Positions 1 to 7,627 of a DNA stretch of 9,607 nt are shown one piece after another. The notes below the pieces were generated by a model. It was not told where the DNA came from. It saw only the letters and a program-made list of their open reading frames with translations, and did not search any database. The first letter of the stretch is position 1; every line of letters starts with the position of its first letter. This DNA is from Pseudomonadota bacterium (GTDB lineage Bacteria; Desulfobacterota; Desulfobacteria; Desulfobacterales; Desulfosarcinaceae), in NCBI GenBank assembly GCA_023435265.1, contig JAEYRZ010000071.1, positions 1-9,607 on the forward strand, written 5' to 3'. The position numbers were made by a program, and so were the translations under genes.

Positions 1-237
1 ACGCAGCTGCAGCATGCCGGCGTCGCCCCGACCTTCAGCGCCCCCACCTTCAATGAATTCGTGATCCGGCTGCCGGGCGGCGACGATCGCTATCGGCGCC
101 TGCTGGACCGCAAAATCATCGCCGGGGTATCCCTGGGACAATTCTATCCCGAACTGGAGGGCCGGTACCTGGTGTGTGCCACGGAAACCAGCAGCAAAGC
201 CGATATGGACCGCCTGGTCGAGGAGGTGACGTCATGA
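1..237 (+). CDS. gcvPA: Glycine dehydrogenase (decarboxylating) subunit 1, C-terminal end (5' truncated)
   Basis: Only the last 78 residues are in the window; the gene enters from the left with no start. The frame reads through FNEFVIRLP, AGVSLGQFYPEL and YLVCATETSSKADMDRLVEEV-like segments, the usual end of GcvPA, the N-terminal half of the split P-protein. GcvPA pairs with GcvPB to form the PLP enzyme that decarboxylates glycine and passes the aminomethyl group to the lipoyl arm of GcvH in the cytoplasm. The stop TGA (235-237) overlaps the ATG of the next gene, and the last codons also carry that gene's ribosome binding site (AGGAGGTGA, 221-229). The identity rests on a short C-terminal piece plus the immediate gcvPB neighbour; the context makes it secure. 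Confidence 0.93.
   Translation, partial: TQLQHAGVAPTFSAPTFNEFVIRLPGGDDRYRRLLDRKIIAGVSLGQFYPELEGRYLVCATETSSKADMDRLVEEVTS
221..229 (+). promoter_or_regulatory. Strong Shine-Dalgarno sequence for gcvPB
   Basis: AGGAGGTGA is a near-perfect match to the 16S anti-SD sequence and lies inside the end of gcvPA. The AGGAGG core is 7 bases from the ATG at 234 and 10 from the ATG at 237, which favours 234 as the gcvPB start. It indicates that gcvPB is translated by independent initiation within a coupled pair. Confidence 0.8.
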
Positions 238-1679
238 TGGGAACGACCGGTTTGATCTTCAAGGAACCCCTGCTGTGGGAGATCGGGGCCAGGGGCCGCA
301 CGGCCTTCTCCGCGCCGGAAAAAGAAGTCCCCGCTTTCCCCGTGGATGAAAAGCTGACCCACGCCGGACCCGATTTTCCTGACCTGTGCGAACCGGAGAT
401 CGTGCGCCACTACACCCGGCTGAGCCAGTGGAACTTTTCGGTCGACAGCGGCATGTACCCTCTCGGGTCGTGCACCATGAAATACAATCCCAAGACCAAC
501 GAGCGCCAGGCGTCGCTGCCCGGCATCGCCCAGGCGCACCCCATGCTGCCCGCGGAATTGAGCCAGGGAGTGCTGGCGCTGATGTACGACCTGGAGCGCA
601 AGCTGACCGCGATCACCGGCCTTCCGGCGGTCACCTTGCAGCCGGCCGCGGGCGCCCACGGCGAGCTGACCGGCATGCTGATCTTCTATGCCTACCACAA
701 GCGCCAGGGCAGGCCGCGCACCAAGATCCTGATTCCGGACACGGCGCACGGCACCAATCCGGCCAGCGCGGCCCTTTGCGGTTTCGCCGCCGTTCCGGTT
801 GCCTCGAATGCGCAGGGGGTTCTGGACCCGGCGTCGGTTGCCGCGCTGATGGACGAGGATACCGCCGGCATCATGGTCACCAATCCCAATACGCTGGGGC
901 TCTTCGAAACGCATATCAAAAAAGTCGCCGAAATCGTACACGGCAAGGGCGGCCTGGTATATGCGGACGGGGCCAACATGAATGCCGTCCTGGGCGTGGT
1001 CAATATGGCGGCCATCGGCGTGGACGTGCTGCACCTCAACTTGCACAAGACTTTTTCCACGCCGCACGGCGGAGGCGGCCCGGGTGCCGGCCCGGTCTGC
1101 GTGACCCAGGCGCTTGAGAAGTTTTTGCCCGTACCGCGGGTGGTCAAAACCGGGGACCGCTATGCACTCAACGAGGATTTCCCCGATTCGGTCGGCAAGC
1201 TGCATGCCTTCTACGGAAATTTCGGCATCCTGGTGCGCGCTTACAGCTATATCCTCAGTCTGGGGTCGGAACTGCCCAAGGTGAGCCAGTATGCCGTACT
1301 CAACGCCAACTACATCAAGCAGGGGCTCAAAGGGTACTACCACCTGCCGTACGATCAGCCCTGCATGCACGAATGCGTTTTCAGCGACAAGCTGCAGCAG
1401 GCCAACAAGATTTCGACCCTGGATATCGCCAAACGCCTGATCGATTATGGGTTCCATCCGCCGACGATCTACTTCCCGCTCGTGGTCGGCGGCGCCATCA
1501 TGATCGAACCCACGGAGAGCGAAACCAAGGAGACACTGGACGGGTTCATCGAAGCCATGCGCCGGATCGCGCAGGAAGCGAAGGAAAACCCGGACATCCT
1601 GCATCATGCGCCGCACAATGCCAAAGTGCGCCGCCTGGATGAAACCGCGGCGGCCCGCAAACCATGCCTGGCCGGATGA
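234..1679 (+). CDS. gcvPB: Glycine dehydrogenase (decarboxylating) subunit 2
   Basis: 481 residues, the usual length for GcvPB, the PLP-bearing C-terminal half of the split P-protein. With GcvPA it decarboxylates glycine, releasing CO2 and leaving an aminomethyl group on lipoylated GcvH. Visible family motifs are YPLGSCTMKYNPK (about 75-87), the QPAAGAHGE loop (136-144), DTAHGTNPASAA (169-180), VTNPNTLGLFE (215-225) and LNLHKTFSTPHGGGGPG (268-284), where K272 is the expected Schiff-base lysine. The start at 234 is chosen over in-frame upstream codons because of the SD at 221-229 and the ATGA overlap with gcvPA. The C-terminal coding region overlaps the start of lipB. A split P-protein is typical of many anaerobes and Gram-positives, unlike the fused enzyme of E. 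coli. Confidence 0.98.
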   Translation: MMGTTGLIFKEPLLWEIGARGRTAFSAPEKEVPAFPVDEKLTHAGPDFPDLCEPEIVRHYTRLSQWNFSVDSGMYPLGSCTMKYNPKTNERQASLPGIAQAHPMLPAELSQGVLALMYDLERKLTAITGLPAVTLQPAAGAHGELTGMLIFYAYHKRQGRPRTKILIPDTAHGTNPASAALCGFAAVPVASNAQGVLDPASVAALMDEDTAGIMVTNPNTLGLFETHIKKVAEIVHGKGGLVYADGANMNAVLGVVNMAAIGVDVLHLNLHKTFSTPHGGGGPGAGPVCVTQALEKFLPVPRVVKTGDRYALNEDFPDSVGKLHAFYGNFGILVRAYSYILSLGSELPKVSQYAVLNANYIKQGLKGYYHLPYDQPCMHECVFSDKLQQANKISTLDIAKRLIDYGFHPPTIYFPLVVGGAIMIEPTESETKETLDGFIEAMRRIAQEAKENPDILHHAPHNAKVRRLDETAAARKPCLAG

Positions 1680-2368
1680 GCCTGCGCACGGCCTGGCGGC
1701 TCGATCTGCCCCTGACGGACTACCGGCAGGCGCTGGCCCTGCAACACGACTGCGTTGAAGCCCGCCGGGCGGATCGCCTCGAGCATGATCTGCTGATCCT
1801 GCTCGAACATCCGCCCGTCTTCACTCTGGGACGCCGCGGGGGGCGCGGCAACCTGCTGGTGCCCCAGGAAGTGCTCGACCGCCGGAACATCGAGGTGGTG
1901 CCGATCGAGCGCGGCGGCAATATCACCTATCACGGTCCCGGCCAGTTGGTTGTTTATTTCATCCTAGATCTGGGCGAGTCCCGGATGGGGATCCGGACGC
2001 TGGTGGACGCCATGGAAACCGCCATGGTCCGCACCGCCGCGGATTGGGGCGTCCGCGCCACCGGCAATCCCGCTTTTCGCGGCGCCTGGATCGAAACGCG
2101 TAAACTGGGCAGCGTGGGCATCACCGTCCGCCGTGGAATCACCTTCCACGGCCTGGCCATGAACGCCAACACGGACCTTACGCCTTTCGGATGGATCAAT
2201 CCCTGCGGCATCGCGGGATGTGCCATGACATCGCTGGCCCGGGAGACCGGCGCACAGGTGCCCATGGAGCGGGTGCGCCGCTGCATGGCCGGCCACCTTG
2301 CAGACATTTTCGAATTGAATCTGATCGAGATGGACCCGACCGCTTTGAAAAAGATCATCAGCACATGA
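1676..2368 (+). CDS. lipB: Octanoyl-[acyl-carrier-protein]:protein N-octanoyltransferase
   Basis: 230 residues from the ATG at 1676. LipB transfers octanoate from acyl carrier protein to the lipoyl lysine of GcvH and 2-oxoacid dehydrogenase E2 domains, the first step of lipoate assembly. The family signature is clear: EHPPVFTLGRRG (44-55), RGGNITYHGPGQLVVY (79-94), the catalytic lysine in RKLGSVGI (K143), TFHGLAMN (156-163) and the acyl-thioester cysteine in INPCGI (C177). The start is ambiguous: ATG 1676 overlaps the gcvPB stop as ATGA, matching the other junctions here, while an in-frame ATG at 1664 would add MPGR. Neither has a good SD. The gene sits between glycine decarboxylase and lipoate synthase, consistent with lipoylation of GcvH. 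Confidence 0.96.
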   Translation: MSLRTAWRLDLPLTDYRQALALQHDCVEARRADRLEHDLLILLEHPPVFTLGRRGGRGNLLVPQEVLDRRNIEVVPIERGGNITYHGPGQLVVYFILDLGESRMGIRTLVDAMETAMVRTAADWGVRATGNPAFRGAWIETRKLGSVGITVRRGITFHGLAMNANTDLTPFGWINPCGIAGCAMTSLARETGAQVPMERVRRCMAGHLADIFELNLIEMDPTALKKIIST

Positions 2369-3246
2369 GCACGGATCAGAAAAAGCCTTCCTGGCTGCGC
2401 CGGCGCTTACCCTCCGGGCCCCAGTACGAACAGACGCGCCGCCTGCTGCGCCGGGGAGGCCTGCATACCGTATGTCAGGAAGCTCAGTGTCCCAATGTGT
2501 TCGAATGCTTCTCACGGCATACGGCCACATTCCTTATCCTGGGCGATCACTGCACGCGGCGCTGCACCTTTTGCGCGGTGCAGCACGGCCCCCTGCAGCC
2601 GCCCGACGGCGGAGAACCCGGCCGCGTCGCCGAAGCCGTTGCCGAATTATGCCTGCGCTATGTCGTCATCACCTCGGTTACGCGAGATGACCTCGCGGAC
2701 GGCGGCGCCGCTGTCTTTGCCGCAACCATCCGCAACGTGCGCGAGCGCTCGCCCGGTGTGCGCATCGAGGTGTTGATCCCCGATTTTCAGGGTGACCCGG
2801 CCGCCCTGCAGGCGGTTCTGGCTGCGGCGCCGGATGTATTGAACCACAATCTGGAAACCGTTCCCCGGCTTTACCCCAAAGTGCGCCCCCAAGCCGACTA
2901 CCGCCGTTCCCTCGAATTGCTGCAGCGCGCCGCTTCGGCCGTCCCCCGCATTCCGACAAAATCGGGCATTATGCTGGGGCTGGGCGAGCATCCCCATGAA
3001 ATCCGCCAAACACTGGCCGACCTGCGCCGCATCGGTTGTCAAATCATCACCATCGGGCAATACCTGCGCCCTTCGCCCGCCCACCTCGCAGTCGAGCGCT
3101 TTGTGCCGCCCGCCGAATTCGAAGCGTGGCGGACCGAGGCGCTGGCCATGGGCTTCGATGAAGCATCGTGCGGACCGTTTGTCCGCAGTTCATACCGCGC
3201 CCACGAGTCCTTCGATCGCCTCGATCCTGGTGACCGCCATCCCTGA
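2365..3246 (+). CDS. lipA: Lipoyl synthase, radical SAM
   Basis: 293 residues, normal for LipA. It inserts sulfur at C6 and C8 of protein-bound octanoyl groups, completing the cofactor started by LipB. The auxiliary [4Fe-4S] cluster motif CX4CX5C is C37, C42 and C48 (in HTVCQEAQCPNVFEC). The radical-SAM CX3CX2C is C63, C67 and C70 (DHCTRRCTFCAV). The C-terminal RSSY (274-277) carries the serine that ligates the auxiliary cluster. Other family blocks are VTRDDLADGGA, NHNLETVPRLYPKVRP and KSGIMLGLGE. The start at 2365 forms an ATGA overlap with the lipB stop and gives the usual KPSWLRRRLP opening; in-frame ATGs further upstream lie inside lipB. No convincing hairpin-plus-U-run terminator follows the stop. 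Confidence 0.98.
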   Translation: MSTDQKKPSWLRRRLPSGPQYEQTRRLLRRGGLHTVCQEAQCPNVFECFSRHTATFLILGDHCTRRCTFCAVQHGPLQPPDGGEPGRVAEAVAELCLRYVVITSVTRDDLADGGAAVFAATIRNVRERSPGVRIEVLIPDFQGDPAALQAVLAAAPDVLNHNLETVPRLYPKVRPQADYRRSLELLQRAASAVPRIPTKSGIMLGLGEHPHEIRQTLADLRRIGCQIITIGQYLRPSPAHLAVERFVPPAEFEAWRTEALAMGFDEASCGPFVRSSYRAHESFDRLDPGDRHP

Positions 3247-3385
3247 ACGCGACTCGATTTCCTGAAGAATTGCATGCATCTTTTCGTATAAACCGAAGAA
3301 AAAAATCTTGCCGAAGGTCCATAGAGTGCGGTTACATATTAAAGATGAAAACAAGGCATCATTCCGTTTGCCAAAACATTAGTTT

Positions 3386-3407
3386 TATGCCATTTTGCAT
3401 ACAAAAT
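3386..3407. repeat. Overlapping inverted repeats, candidate operator
   Basis: Two perfect inverted repeats overlap: TATGC (3386-3390)/GCATA (3397-3401) around a 6-base centre, and ATTTTG (3392-3397)/CAAAAT (3402-3407) around CATA. They fall in the spacer of the possible promoter TTTATG...TATAAA, where a bound repressor would block RNA polymerase. The regulator is not identifiable and the region is AT-rich, so chance is possible. Confidence 0.35.
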
Positions 3408-3504
3408 ATAAAACACGGTCCTTGATCGCAGCAGCCGGCACTACCATAAATTGAACTTAACAAGTAAATTCGTATCCTTGACGCCCAAGCCCATAATGCC
3501 TTGT

Positions 3505-3522
3505 AAATGCAATCTTGCATTT
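3505..3522. repeat. Perfect 18-bp palindromic element AAATGCAA-TC-TTGCATTT, candidate operator
   Basis: Eight-base perfect arms (3505-3512 and 3515-3522) separated by TC. A loop of two bases is too short for a good RNA hairpin, so a dimeric DNA-binding protein site is more natural than a terminator. It lies about 95 bases upstream of the first gene of the right-hand operon. A half-site-like AATGCAA recurs at 3579-3585, and TGCATGCA at 3271-3278. Confidence 0.45.
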
Positions 3523-3528
3523 TAAGCG

Positions 3529-3541
3529 TGCGCGGTGCGCA
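3529..3541. repeat. Short GC-rich inverted repeat TGCGC-GGT-GCGCA
   Basis: Perfect 5-base arms with a 3-base centre, immediately right of the 18-bp palindrome. No U-run follows, so it is not an intrinsic terminator. It could be a small hairpin in the leader RNA or chance in GC-rich sequence. Confidence 0.25.
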
Positions 3542-3603
3542 GCCATCTCCGACGAACCGCCGGCAGGTCCGCCGTGAGAATGCAAATACGCCTTAGAATG
3601 AAA

Positions 3604-3609
3604 AGGAGA
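3604..3609 (+). promoter_or_regulatory. Ribosome binding site of the Fe-S subunit gene
   Basis: AGGAGA within AAAAGGAGAAACCACAATG, 7 bases from the ATG at 3617. Nearly the same leader precedes the next two genes (AGGAGA at 4394-4399 and 5355-5360), which supports coordinated expression of these three subunits and fixes their starts. Confidence 0.75.
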
Positions 3610-3616
3610 AACCACA

Positions 3617-4390
3617 ATGAAATGGGGAATGGTCATTGACCTCGTAAAATGTTCCCGCTGCCACGGGTGTGTCGCCGCGTGCCGCGTCGAGCACTTCCTG
3701 CCATTACGGGTTGCCTGGGTAAAACTCATTGCCAAGGAAACCGACGATGGCGGCGTTGTAGACGTAACCACCTTTCCCGTGCGCTGCAATCAGTGCAAAG
3801 AGGCCCCTTGTGTCGATGTATGCCCCACCGGGGCCACGGCTCAGCGGGACGACGGCATCGTATGGATCGATGCCGATAAGTGCATCGGCTGCCGCTACTG
3901 CGTCATCGCCTGCCCATACCAGAACAGAACCTTTCTCTCAAAAGACAAAGACCCGGGCTATTTCCCCGGATATCCCAAAACGCGATTCGAAAAGATGGGC
4001 CTCAAACTGTACCCCCATCAGGTCGGCACGACCATGAAATGCAATTTCTGCATGGAGCGCATCGATTACGGCCTGGCGAACGGGCTGAAACCGGGCGTCG
4101 ACCGCGACGCCACGCCCGCCTGCGTCAATACCTGCCAGGCGCGGGCCCTGACCTTCGGCGATCTCGATGACCCGAACAGCGCTGTCTCCACCCTCATCCG
4201 CGAGCGCAATGCCTTCCAGCTGCAGGCCGAATACGGGACCGATCCTTCAGTCTATTACGTGGACGGCAAGATCGGCGGCAAGTCGAATATCGCCCCGGAC
4301 TGGGCCCAGACCGGCAGCCACATCAAGCACCTGAGCAGTGTGGAAAAAAGAGCCCGTGAAGTCTTCGCGGGGCTTAAAAAGCAAGCGTAA
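3617..4390 (+). CDS. Four-cluster [4Fe-4S] electron-transfer subunit, PsrB/DmsB/NrfC type
   Basis: 257 residues. Sixteen cysteines form four cluster sites in the order expected for the iron-sulfur subunit of DMSO reductase-family complexes: C12/C15/C18/C22, C57/C60/C65/C69, C89/C92/C95/C99 and C142/C145/C169/C173. It should carry electrons between a molybdopterin subunit and the membrane NrfD-type subunit encoded next, 15 bases downstream. There is no twin-arginine or Sec signal: the protein opens directly with MKWGMVIDLVKCSRC, as in cytoplasmic-side family members. The residues after about 190 are cluster-free and family-variable. The start is set by a good AGGAGA ribosome binding site. Sequence alone does not separate polysulfide, DMSO, nitrite or other substrate classes, so no gene symbol is given. 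Confidence 0.92.
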   Translation: MKWGMVIDLVKCSRCHGCVAACRVEHFLPLRVAWVKLIAKETDDGGVVDVTTFPVRCNQCKEAPCVDVCPTGATAQRDDGIVWIDADKCIGCRYCVIACPYQNRTFLSKDKDPGYFPGYPKTRFEKMGLKLYPHQVGTTMKCNFCMERIDYGLANGLKPGVDRDATPACVNTCQARALTFGDLDDPNSAVSTLIRERNAFQLQAEYGTDPSVYYVDGKIGGKSNIAPDWAQTGSHIKHLSSVEKRAREVFAGLKKQA

Positions 4391-4405
4391 GATAGGAGAA
4401 AACCC

Positions 4406-5344
4406 ATGCAGAAGACCCCGAGACAAACAGCGCGTCAGTGGATGGTCACCCACGAGTGGATGGTCAACCCCATGCAGCAGACCGAATGGATCCAGGGACA
4501 AGGTCTGTTGATCTGGCTGGCCGAAGTGTTTTCAAGCCTCGGAACCGGCCTCTACCTGGTTTCAATCTTTGTCAGCAACTGGTGGGGCGCCCTTTTCGGG
4601 TGGCTCATCGTAATGGGATTAAAGCTGCCGCTGCACATCCTGTACCTCGGCAAACCGACTCGCTTCTGGCGGGCCATGCCGCCTTTTACCAATGCCTGGC
4701 GGACCTCCTGGATCGCCAGGGGTTCCTTTTTCACCGCCGTTTACAGCTTTTTCGGCCTGCTGCAGCTCATCACCAGCTATTCCGCATCCAACAGCCCCAT
4801 CGACATCGCCATGAAAATCCTGGCCGGTTTCTTCTGCGTCCTGACCGCCATCTACTGCGGCTTCATGATGAGCTACTGCAAGAGCGTGCCCTTCTGGAAT
4901 ACGGGCCTGCTGCCGATCGTGATCATGAACGCCGGGATCGCAGATGGATTGGCGCTGCTCATGGGCGTCGGGATGTGGACGGGCGGCGTGGACTTCGGCG
5001 CCATGGAGGCGGCCACGCGCATCCTGCTGCTGATCAACATTCTGTTGATCGGCACCCTCTTGATGAATTCCTTTTATCAATCCGATACGGCCGGGTATTC
5101 CGCCAAGGAACTGTTGACCGGCCGAGCGGCGGTCAGCTTCTGGGTGGGAGTCATCATCATGGGCATTCTCATCCCACTGGGCATTTCGATCCAAACCCTG
5201 ATATTTGAAGGCCACATGTCGCATGCCTGGATGATCGGAGCGATTGTCTGCCATACCGTCGGCGCCTTCGCCTTGAAGTACAGCATTCTCAAAGTCGGCA
5301 TCTATGAGCCGATCCTGCCCAAAGCCAAAGTCACCCTCAAGTAA
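4406..5344 (+). CDS. NrfD/PsrC-family integral membrane subunit, quinone-interacting anchor
   Basis: 312 residues with eight likely transmembrane helices, at roughly 33-54, 57-80, 104-124, 133-155, 166-190, 203-223, 240-263 and 274-296. This matches the NrfD/PsrC fold, which holds no cofactor but exchanges electrons with the menaquinone pool. The family-like motif LGKPTRFWRAMPPF (81-94) follows helix 2, and SWIARGSFF (101-109) opens helix 3. A hydrophilic N-terminal stretch of about 30 residues precedes the first helix. The gene lies 15 bases after the Fe-S subunit and 21 bases before the catalytic subunit, each with an AGGAGA ribosome binding site. The start at 4406 is preferred to internal ATGs (such as M13, M19 and M23) because only it has that site. 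The direction of electron flow cannot be read from the sequence. Confidence 0.92.
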   Translation: MQKTPRQTARQWMVTHEWMVNPMQQTEWIQGQGLLIWLAEVFSSLGTGLYLVSIFVSNWWGALFGWLIVMGLKLPLHILYLGKPTRFWRAMPPFTNAWRTSWIARGSFFTAVYSFFGLLQLITSYSASNSPIDIAMKILAGFFCVLTAIYCGFMMSYCKSVPFWNTGLLPIVIMNAGIADGLALLMGVGMWTGGVDFGAMEAATRILLLINILLIGTLLMNSFYQSDTAGYSAKELLTGRAAVSFWVGVIIMGILIPLGISIQTLIFEGHMSHAWMIGAIVCHTVGAFALKYSILKVGIYEPILPKAKVTLK

Positions 5345-5365
5345 ACGGCGCTAAAGGAGAACACA

Positions 5366-7588
5366 ATGAGCAGCACGATTAAAGCCAAAAACAAAAAGGT
5401 CGTCTATACCACCTGCAAGAGTTGTCACGGCGGATGCGGCGTCAAGGTGACTGTGGTGGACGGCGTTCCCGTCCATATCGAGGGCAATCCGAACTCGCTG
5501 ACCCGCGGCACCATGTGCTCCAAGGGATTGTCCAGCATCCAGCATATCGACAACCCTTACCGCATTCTATACCCCATGAAACGCGCCGGCGCCAAAGGCG
5601 AAGGCAAGTGGCAGCGCATCTCCTGGGACGAGGCGTTGAGCACCATCGAACGCAAGGTAAAGGAATCGCAGGCCAAATACGGTCCCGAATCGATCTCCAT
5701 CTCCCAGGGCACGGGGCGCGGGTACAACCGATATATTCACCGCCTGGCCCGCTCCATGAAAACCGCCAACGTGATCAGCCCGGGGTACGTGTGCCACAGC
5801 CCGCGCCTGGGCCTCTACGGGCTGGTGACCGGGTACGGCCGCCTGTACTGCGATTATCACGGCTGGGGCGGCGAATTCCCCAAGACCCAGATCATGTGGG
5901 CCAAGCAGCTTGAAATCAGCAGCGCCGATTCCGAGATGTGCAACTGGTTTATCCACTCCCTCAACTTCTGCAAGAACCTGATCATCATCGACCCCCGCAC
6001 GACCGCCTATGCCTCAAGAGCCACGTTACACCTGCAGCCGCGGCCCGGATCGGACTGCGCGCTGGCCATGGGCATGATGAACGTGATCATCAACGAAGGG
6101 CTTTGGGACAAGGAGTTCGTGGAGAAATGGAGCTTCGGCTTCGATGAACTCAAAGAGCGCGTGGCCCCCATGACGCCGGAAAAGGCCGCCGAAATCACCT
6201 GGGTGCCCAAGGAGAAAATCGTCCAGGCCGCGCGCATGTTCGCCATCGACACACCGGGCTGCATTCAGGTCGGCAGCTCTCTGGAACGCCAGGCCAATTG
6301 CGGGCATACGCTGCGGGCCATCACCTGCCTGCTGGGGATGTGCGGCAACATCGAGCGGCCCGGCAGCATGGTGAGCTGGGTGCTGCCGGAAACCGAACTG
6401 ATCGAGAACTTCTTCCTGGAACTGCCCCTCACCCCGGAAATGCAGAGCAAGATCATCGGCATCGAAAAGTACAAAATGGGCGCGGCGCGGACCTGCAATC
6501 CGGATACGATGGTCAAGGCCATCCTCGACGGCAAGGCGCCCGTGCATGTATGGATCAGTGTCGGCGGCCAGCAGATCGTGCATATGGCCAACACCAAGGA
6601 GGTCGTGGCGGCCATCGAAAAAATGGATTTCATGGTGCACGTCGACCTCTTCATGGGGCCCATGGCCGAAGCATCCGACATGGTGCTGCCCAGCGCCCAC
6701 TGGTTGGAACTGGACGACGTTTACGACATGCATCCCCGGTTCTTTATCGAAGCGCACAACAAGGTGATCGATCCGCCCGGGGAAGCCAAGTCGGATGCCT
6801 GGATCTTCAACGAAATCGGAAAGCGCGTCGCGCCCGAGCACTGGTTCGATACGATCGAGGAGTGCCTCGACTATCAGGTGCGCAAGGGTATGGGCGGCAA
6901 AATGAAGTGGAAGGACTTCAGCCAGCAGATCGTCAGCGGCTGCTGGGGCAAGGACCAGGTTTACTATAAGTACAAAACCGATTACTGGCGCAAGGGAGGC
7001 GGATTTCCCACTCCGACCGGCAAGTTCGAATTCAAATCCAAGCGGCTGGAAGAACTGGGCTATGACGGCCTGCCCGTTTTCCGGGAGCCCGGGGAAAGCC
7101 CCTACCGGACGCCCGAGCTGTTCAAGGAATACCCGATCGTCCTGAGCAGCGGCTATCGCCAGCCCTTCTACTTCCTGGGCCAATACCGCAACATTCCCTG
7201 GTTGCGCAGCTTTATGGAATATCCGGTGGCCCAGATTCATCCCGAAACCGCCGCACAGTACGGCGTCAAGGACGGCGATTGGATCTGGATCGAGTCGCCG
7301 CGCGGCAGGATCCGCCAGAAGGCGCGTGTGTTCCCGGGTATTCTGAAGGGCATGCTGATGGCTACCGGCAACTGGTTCTACCCGGAGGAGCCGGCCAAAG
7401 GATATCACGGGGTTTTCATCTCCAATCCGAATGTGCTGACCAACAACAACCATCTCGATCCCATGTATGGTTCGCCCGATCTGACCTGCCTGCTGTGCAA
7501 GATCCGTCCCTGCACGGATGAAGAGCTGAAGGAGGAGGTATTCCACACTGAAGAATTCGGCTATGTACCCCGGAATGTCGAAAAGTGA
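5366..7588 (+). CDS. Molybdopterin (bis-MGD) oxidoreductase catalytic subunit, DMSO reductase superfamily, acetylene hydratase-like branch
   Basis: 740 residues, complete. The N-terminal [4Fe-4S] site is C17, C20, C24 and C51 (CX2CX3CX26C). SWDEAL (86-91), YGPESISISQGTGRG (105-119), IIIDPRTT (206-213) and a C-terminal dinucleotide-binding domain (about 590-718) are standard for bis-MGD enzymes. The likely Mo/W ligand is C143 in GYVCHSP, encoded by a normal TGC, where formate dehydrogenases have Cys or Sec followed by His. By eye, segments such as MNVIINEGLWDKEFVEKW and FDELKERV are close to Pelobacter acetylene hydratase, but the catalytic Asp of that enzyme, in its CQSCDINC, is His21 here, so acetylene hydration is unlikely. 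There is no Tat signal. Context makes it a partner of the preceding Fe-S and membrane subunits. Substrate unknown. Confidence 0.93.
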   Translation: MSSTIKAKNKKVVYTTCKSCHGGCGVKVTVVDGVPVHIEGNPNSLTRGTMCSKGLSSIQHIDNPYRILYPMKRAGAKGEGKWQRISWDEALSTIERKVKESQAKYGPESISISQGTGRGYNRYIHRLARSMKTANVISPGYVCHSPRLGLYGLVTGYGRLYCDYHGWGGEFPKTQIMWAKQLEISSADSEMCNWFIHSLNFCKNLIIIDPRTTAYASRATLHLQPRPGSDCALAMGMMNVIINEGLWDKEFVEKWSFGFDELKERVAPMTPEKAAEITWVPKEKIVQAARMFAIDTPGCIQVGSSLERQANCGHTLRAITCLLGMCGNIERPGSMVSWVLPETELIENFFLELPLTPEMQSKIIGIEKYKMGAARTCNPDTMVKAILDGKAPVHVWISVGGQQIVHMANTKEVVAAIEKMDFMVHVDLFMGPMAEASDMVLPSAHWLELDDVYDMHPRFFIEAHNKVIDPPGEAKSDAWIFNEIGKRVAPEHWFDTIEECLDYQVRKGMGGKMKWKDFSQQIVSGCWGKDQVYYKYKTDYWRKGGGFPTPTGKFEFKSKRLEELGYDGLPVFREPGESPYRTPELFKEYPIVLSSGYRQPFYFLGQYRNIPWLRSFMEYPVAQIHPETAAQYGVKDGDWIWIESPRGRIRQKARVFPGILKGMLMATGNWFYPEEPAKGYHGVFISNPNVLTNNNHLDPMYGSPDLTCLLCKIRPCTDEELKEEVFHTEEFGYVPRNVEK

Positions 7589-7627
7589 CGGATTGGATCA
7601 TTTTGCGGATGACACATGGCATCGTTC

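Larger units (their letters stand above)
3247..3616 (+). promoter_or_regulatory. AT-rich intergenic region, probable promoter/operator of the molybdoenzyme operon
   Basis: No credible gene: short frames here are interrupted and lack family-like content. About 3280-3480 is markedly richer in A and T than the GC-rich genes on both sides. Weak sigma70-like pairs can be drawn: TTGAAC (3451-3456) with TATCCT (3473-3478, 16-base spacer), or TTTATG (3384-3389) with TATAAA (3407-3412, 17-base spacer). Neither is strong, and I see no GG-N10-GC sigma54 element. Several inverted repeats with TTGCAT/ATGCAA cores lie here and are listed separately. A promoter is expected because the upstream lip operon is functionally unrelated and the next gene has its own strong ribosome binding site. 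Confidence 0.5.

Noticed and set aside
144..1616. 490-codon open frame on the minus strand opposite gcvPB
   Set aside because: It lies fully antisense to gcvPB, which has clear family motifs. The product has no recognisable domain, and its composition is what GC-rich codon bias produces on the opposite strand.
3247..3330. Intrinsic terminator after lipA
   Set aside because: Short A- and T-runs and TGCATGCA occur, but I find no stable stem followed by a U-run on the + strand.
3457..3789. 110-codon minus-strand frame reaching into the intergenic region
   Set aside because: About half is antisense to the Fe-S subunit gene and no homology is recognisable; the intergenic part holds palindromes and AT-rich DNA.
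5792..5794. Possible selenocysteine at the metal-ligand position of the first catalytic subunit
   Set aside because: The codon is TGC, a normal cysteine, not TGA, so no recoding is needed.
6026..7546. 506-codon open frame on the minus strand opposite the first catalytic subunit
   Set aside because: Antisense shadow of a well-supported molybdoenzyme gene, with no family-like motifs.
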